Below, in pieces: positions 36,261-38,884 of a DNA stretch of 38,884 nucleotides (the first letter of the stretch is position 1; each line of letters opens with the position of its first letter). The position numbers were made by a program, and so were the translations under genes. Origin of the DNA: a virus. The notes beneath the pieces were generated by a model. That model was not told the origin of the DNA. It worked only from the letters and a program-made list of their open reading frames with translations, and made no database searches. The stretch covers positions 1 through 38,884 of IMG/VR virus record IMGVR_UViG_3300042908_000413, one strand, 5' to 3'.

Positions 36261-37083
36261 CTATCAACACCATCTGCATCCTGCCCTTATCAGGCATCCG
36301 TTGTTCGTTCGAGGTGGTAGTCAGAGATTGTGCCGTTGTTGATCCATCCCACCATGTCATCGTGTCATGCGCTCGCGATGCGTTGAGTGATGGGCTCACT
36401 TCTCCGGTGGGGAAATCGTAGAGCTCGAAGTTTCCAGCCCTGCTACCTGCTCCAACGCTGTCTGTAGCTGAGTCGGTAGGGTCTTGCCCCTTCTTCCTGC
36501 TCGGCGGAGTATCCCCTGCGCTGCCTTCGGCGAGATCGAGTACTTCTGCAGGTGTTCTCCAGTCGTCTCCAGCACATCCGACAATGAAGATTCTGCGCCG
36601 TCTTTGGGGGACTCCGAAGTATTGAGCATCAAGCACACGCCACGCGATGCTATACCCCCTTTCAGCCAACGCCCCGATGACGACTCCCATATCCCTTCCT
36701 CCACTAGATGTGAGCAGACCAGGGACATTCTCAAGGATGAAATACCGCGCTTGCGTTTCATCAAGGAGTCTGCAGATTTCCCAGAAAAGTCCAGACCTAG
36801 CTCCTGCGAGCCCTGCTCGTTTCCCTGCCACAGACAAGTCTTGGCATGGAAATCCTCCAACGATGACTCCGTTCTGCGGAGTAAATCCTGCGCTAATGAG
36901 TTGCTCACCTGATACCTCCTGGATATCACCTAGTATCTGACTGTTTGGGAACTGTTTGCGCAGTACACCCTGCGCGTGTTTATCTATCTCGACTGATGCT
37001 ACGACCTTGACCCCATTACGCTCTAGAGCTAGATCAAAGCCTCCGATACCTGCGAACAGGGATACTGCGGTCATCTGTGTCAT
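36232..37083 (-). CDS. C5-cytosine methyltransferase, N-terminal part
   Basis: The 283-residue frame has SAM motif I (VSLFAGIGGFDLALERNG), motif IV GGFPCQDLS with catalytic C80, motif VI FILENVPG and motif VIII QYFGVPQRRRRIFIVG. It would methylate cytosine to 5-methylcytosine, most likely to guard phage DNA against host restriction. It ends in the recognition region (LTTTSNEQRMPDKGRMQMVL) at TAG before motifs IX-X, which continue in the overlapping frame. A complete enzyme needs both parts. No partner restriction enzyme is near. Confidence 0.85.
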   Translation of the reverse strand: MTQMTAVSLFAGIGGFDLALERNGVKVVASVEIDKHAQGVLRKQFPNSQILGDIQEVSGEQLISAGFTPQNGVIVGGFPCQDLSVAGKRAGLAGARSGLFWEICRLLDETQARYFILENVPGLLTSSGGRDMGVVIGALAERGYSIAWRVLDAQYFGVPQRRRRIFIVGCAGDDWRTPAEVLDLAEGSAGDTPPSRKKGQDPTDSATDSVGAGSRAGNFELYDFPTGEVSPSLNASRAHDTMTWWDGSTTAQSLTTTSNEQRMPDKGRMQMVLIDEPTVGSQD

Positions 37084-37106
37084 AACGCCTCCTCTAGCGA
37101 CCTACC

Positions 37107-38141
37107 CTAGTCCAGCCAGACCTTATATCCAGCCGTCACACGCCCTTTCACAGGGTCTATGAAATGTAGTCGCTGTGATGGAGTAGCTGAGGCTGCGAGC
37201 ATAATCCCTGCATACCTGTTGTCACTCTCTGTCGATCCTGTTTGATACACCGCACCCTGCCCATTAGCCATCGGCCACTCTGCGTGTGTGTGATAGTGAC
37301 CTACATAGACATCGCGAAACTCAAAGGGTAGAGAGCCTGATCTCCATCTATTCATATGCTGGACTATAGCTCCTGGGCTTGCGTACCCATTGCGACCTAT
37401 CTCATCTCCATGTATGAGGATGGCTCGGTAGTTTCCGATGATGACCTTCTGCCAGTCCTCTGGACACTCCTGCCATGTCAGGCGTTTCTCACCCTGCAGT
37501 AGCTGACGAGCGAGCTCGTAGCACATCCGGTCAAAGTTATCGGATCGAGGCACATTGTCACGCTTTGATCCTATGCGCCCATGATTACCCCACTCAGGTA
37601 TGACTGTCACTTTCTCATAGTGGGCGAGCGCATATCGGACTACATCTACACACAGTCTAGAAACAGTCACATACTGCTCAAACAGGGTCGCATCTATCTC
37701 AAATGCCTGGGTAGGGAAGTTGAATAGTCCCTCGACCATATCTCCACCGAACAGGATGGCACAGTCCTTCACAGGATGGTCTGCCCTCTGTATCTCTGTG
37801 ATGCGCACAGCTCGCTCGGCAAACTGCATGACTCTCTGCCGCATCACCTCTGAGTCATAGCTCGTGGTGCGCTTTGCCCCCTGCCAGTCGGTCATATGCC
37901 ATAGGGCTACCTCTACCTTTGTCTTGCGCTTATCCACCGGCGGAGGTGTCACATTTGCGACAGGCCCGAAGGTCAGCATCGCATCATAGGCAGACTGATG
38001 GGTCGCCTCTACTAGGTCGTCTGTCTTTGTTTTCGCTTTCAGTAGCTGTTTCTGCATTCTAAATATCACAGATCGTAGCTCTTTTACATCAGAGGACTCG
38101 ATCCCCTCCGGCAGGTTGTTGAGTTGATCCTCTAGGCTCAT
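37107..38141 (-). CDS. Calcineurin-type metallophosphoesterase
   Basis: The 344-residue protein has a helical N-terminus (residues 15-60) and the metal-site series WHMTDWQG (D85), GGDMVEG (D134), WGNHGR (N186, H187), IHGDEIG (H244) and GHYHTHAEWP (281-286). The first metal-ligand motif lacks the usual DxH and reads TDWQ, as in other phage members. Related proteins act on DNA ends or nucleotides; here the target is unknown. It leads the methyltransferase genes in the same operon and overlaps the gene before it by four bases. Confidence 0.85.
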   Translation of the reverse strand: MSLEDQLNNLPEGIESSDVKELRSVIFRMQKQLLKAKTKTDDLVEATHQSAYDAMLTFGPVANVTPPPVDKRKTKVEVALWHMTDWQGAKRTTSYDSEVMRQRVMQFAERAVRITEIQRADHPVKDCAILFGGDMVEGLFNFPTQAFEIDATLFEQYVTVSRLCVDVVRYALAHYEKVTVIPEWGNHGRIGSKRDNVPRSDNFDRMCYELARQLLQGEKRLTWQECPEDWQKVIIGNYRAILIHGDEIGRNGYASPGAIVQHMNRWRSGSLPFEFRDVYVGHYHTHAEWPMANGQGAVYQTGSTESDNRYAGIMLAASATPSQRLHFIDPVKGRVTAGYKVWLD

Positions 38142-38383
38142 CGCGTAGCTATATCTTTCCCATGAGCTATGTAGCCCTCTTTATCTAGCCAGCTATCCTC
38201 ATGCTCAGGATTACGCATTAGCCTGACTGTTTTCAGAGCATCCATCATCAGAGCTACCTGATAGGCAGGGATGTCAGGGATATCTAGGAGAGCACCCCAC
38301 ACTCTGCCGATTTTCTCAAAGTTCTCACCGGCATCGCCATACTGAGCCTCGCGTATCGCAAGTATCGTCTCTACTTTGGACAT
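38138..38383 (-). CDS. DUF6378-like phage protein
   Basis: The 81-residue product has ILAIREAQYGDAGENFEKIG, RVWGALLDIPDIPAYQVALM and MDALKTVRLMRNPEHEDSWL, the layout of a small conserved phage family (DUF6378-like, 'R...YGD...NF..I...W'). Function is unknown; the helical, acidic pattern resembles all-alpha NTP pyrophosphatase-like proteins, which is a guess. The start at 38383 is chosen; GTG at 38389 is possible. Confidence 0.75.
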   Translation of the reverse strand: MSKVETILAIREAQYGDAGENFEKIGRVWGALLDIPDIPAYQVALMMDALKTVRLMRNPEHEDSWLDKEGYIAHGKDIATR

Positions 38384-38607
38384 GCACACTCGCCCTTACG
38401 ATGAGCCCTAAAACTATCTTGAGATGTTTTGTGACCCTCCTGTCTGAGTGCCTTGACTATCAGGCTGACAGGTATGCCTCTCTCCCACGCTTTATCTATG
38501 GCTTTCTGATCCTCTTTGGATAACGAGAGATACAGATTCATATATGCGCATCCGTTTGATTTTCTACTGCGCTTGGCGAACTCGTCTAGTGTGTCTGATA
38601 ACGCCAT
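38371..38607 (-). CDS. Small HTH-like hypothetical protein, first gene after the junction
   Basis: The 78-residue product (MALSDTLDEFAKRSRKSNGC) has a helical centre, KEDQKAIDKAWERGIPVSLI then VKALRQEGHKTSQDSFRAHR, which fits a small HTH fold for DNA binding. It ends with CACPK. The start at 38607 has GGAGG seven bases upstream. It opens the leftward early operon, so an early regulator is plausible. The longer reading to 38634 runs into the intergenic repeat and was rejected. Confidence 0.7.
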   Translation of the reverse strand: MALSDTLDEFAKRSRKSNGCAYMNLYLSLSKEDQKAIDKAWERGIPVSLIVKALRQEGHKTSQDSFRAHRKGECACPK

Positions 38608-38640
38608 ATCCCACCTCCGCACATACCCTAACACATACTC

Positions 38641-38655
38641 TCAAGTACTACTTGA
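38641..38655. promoter_or_regulatory. 15-bp palindrome upstream of the first early gene
   Basis: TCAAGTACTACTTGA is a perfect 7+1+7 inverted repeat, 33 bases upstream of the first early gene. The left copy of this region lacks it and has a different sequence at the same place (22-36). It may be an operator or part of a promoter. No sure -35/-10 was found. Confidence 0.4.
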
Positions 38656-38657
38656 TA

Positions 38658-38693
38658 CCGATAGGGGTCAGATTTTGTGTCCGACCCCTTCGG
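38658..38693 (-). terminator. Second copy of the end-of-late-operon hairpin
   Basis: GGGGTCAG (38664-38671) pairs with CCGACCCC (38681-38688), with the outer CCGA/TCGG stem retained. The changed base makes a G-U pair in minus-strand RNA but an A-C mismatch in plus-strand RNA. This supports a functional hairpin in the leftward transcript. Confidence 0.6.
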
Positions 38694-38718
38694 CGTTTCC
38701 CAATGGAGGTAGGGAAGT

Positions 38719-38884
38719 CTATGCCTTCTTTTTGCGTGACTTCTTTGCAAGTTTGTCGAGCTCTAGATCGACTACATCAGCGATGCGCCCGAATACAGGA
38801 TCAGTCTTGTCAATGCCGCGAATAGCAGGGCCAACGATGGCTGCTGCGGTTGCGAAACCGAGAGCCTTGATATCAGTCACTCCT
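38719..38884 (-). CDS. Partial second copy of the holin-like gene (cut by window end)
   Basis: The last 54 codons and stop of the gene at 99-341 appear again here. All five base differences from the first copy fall in the third position of codons and leave the protein unchanged (Leu and Lys codons near the C-terminus). The 5' part lies beyond the window. Most likely this is the same gene seen a second time in a strain variant, and not a true duplicate. Confidence 0.85.
   Translation of the reverse strand, partial: GVTDIKALGFATAAAIVGPAIRGIDKTDPVFGRIADVVDLELDKLAKKSRKKKA

Larger units (their letters stand above)
38624..38884. repeat. Right copy of imperfect terminal repeat
   Basis: This segment matches 1-264. 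Differences sit at 38624-38760; bases 38761-38884 are identical to 141-264. It contains the intergenic hairpin and the 3' part of the holin-like gene. It indicates that the window passes once round the genome and re-enters it on a strain variant. Confidence 0.85.

Noticed and set aside
36396-36929. 177-codon ORF overlapping the methyltransferase in another minus frame
   Set aside because: The methyltransferase motifs are clear in the main frame; the alternative product has no recognisable pattern and wholly overlaps it.
1-38884. tRNA genes
   Set aside because: No cloverleaf with intact T-arm and acceptor stem was noticed by eye; a covariance search would be needed to exclude one.

Overview
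The window is one near-complete genome unit of a tailed bacteriophage with a long-tailed (siphovirus) architecture. The coding capacity is packed almost entirely on the minus strand, so transcription runs from high to low coordinates. The only convincing plus-strand gene is a 65-residue ORF at 35246-35443. A WhiB-type Fe-S regulator (32328-32657), a protein class confined to Actinobacteria and their phages, points to an actinobacterial host. The compact gene layout and the pelagic-virus-like tail genes suggest an uncultured, possibly aquatic, phage; this is inference. The last 261 bases repeat the first 264 bases imperfectly, which gives a genome unit of about 38.62 kb and suggests a circular or circularly permuted molecule.

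Layout in the direction of transcription. (1) 38607-35481, early or accessory: a small basic protein, a DUF6378-like protein, a calcineurin-type phosphoesterase and a C5-cytosine methyltransferase split into two overlapping frames. (2) 35443-31307, recombination, replication and control: the lone plus-strand ORF, an Erf-like ssDNA-annealing protein, a winged-helix protein, small coiled-coil proteins, a Cas4/RecB-like nuclease, WhiB, a replication-initiator-like protein whose gene carries iteron-like repeats, and RusA. (3) 30844-26561: a run of very small genes, several with zinc-knuckle cysteines, plus a muramidase-like protein, an HNH nuclease, SSB and an excisionase-like HTH protein. (4) 26551-25168: a ParB-like protein and a Mom-family DNA-modification protein next to the packaging genes. 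(5) 25160-18273, packaging and portal: small and large terminase, beta-sandwich and fibre-like proteins, portal and MuF-like protein. (6) 18264-12783, head and neck: protease/scaffold, major capsid protein, zinc-ribbon protein, head-tail adaptor, tail terminator-like protein. (7) 12774-1054, tail: major tail protein, tail assembly chaperone with a -1 frameshift, HK97 gp10-like protein, tape measure, Dit-like protein, a fibre/adhesin cassette, Tal-like protein and a last fibre. (8) 1036-99, lysis: two small holin-like membrane proteins around a CHAP endolysin.

How it works together. The phage has no recognisable DNA polymerase, helicase, integrase or repressor. It seems to rely on host replisome recruitment by the O-like protein at an origin inside that protein's own gene, with Erf, the Cas4-like nuclease, SSB and RusA handling recombination. 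Mom-type modification and C5 methylation probably protect its DNA from host restriction. The tail-tip cassette at 2794-6627 has mixed base composition and duplicated domains and looks like the exchangeable host-range region. Many small genes overlap by the ATGA or TAATG pattern, which indicates translational coupling. Structured RNA elements lie after the major capsid, major tail and lysis genes.

Limits: all functions are read from sequence motifs alone. Many genes below 100 residues have no recognised function.
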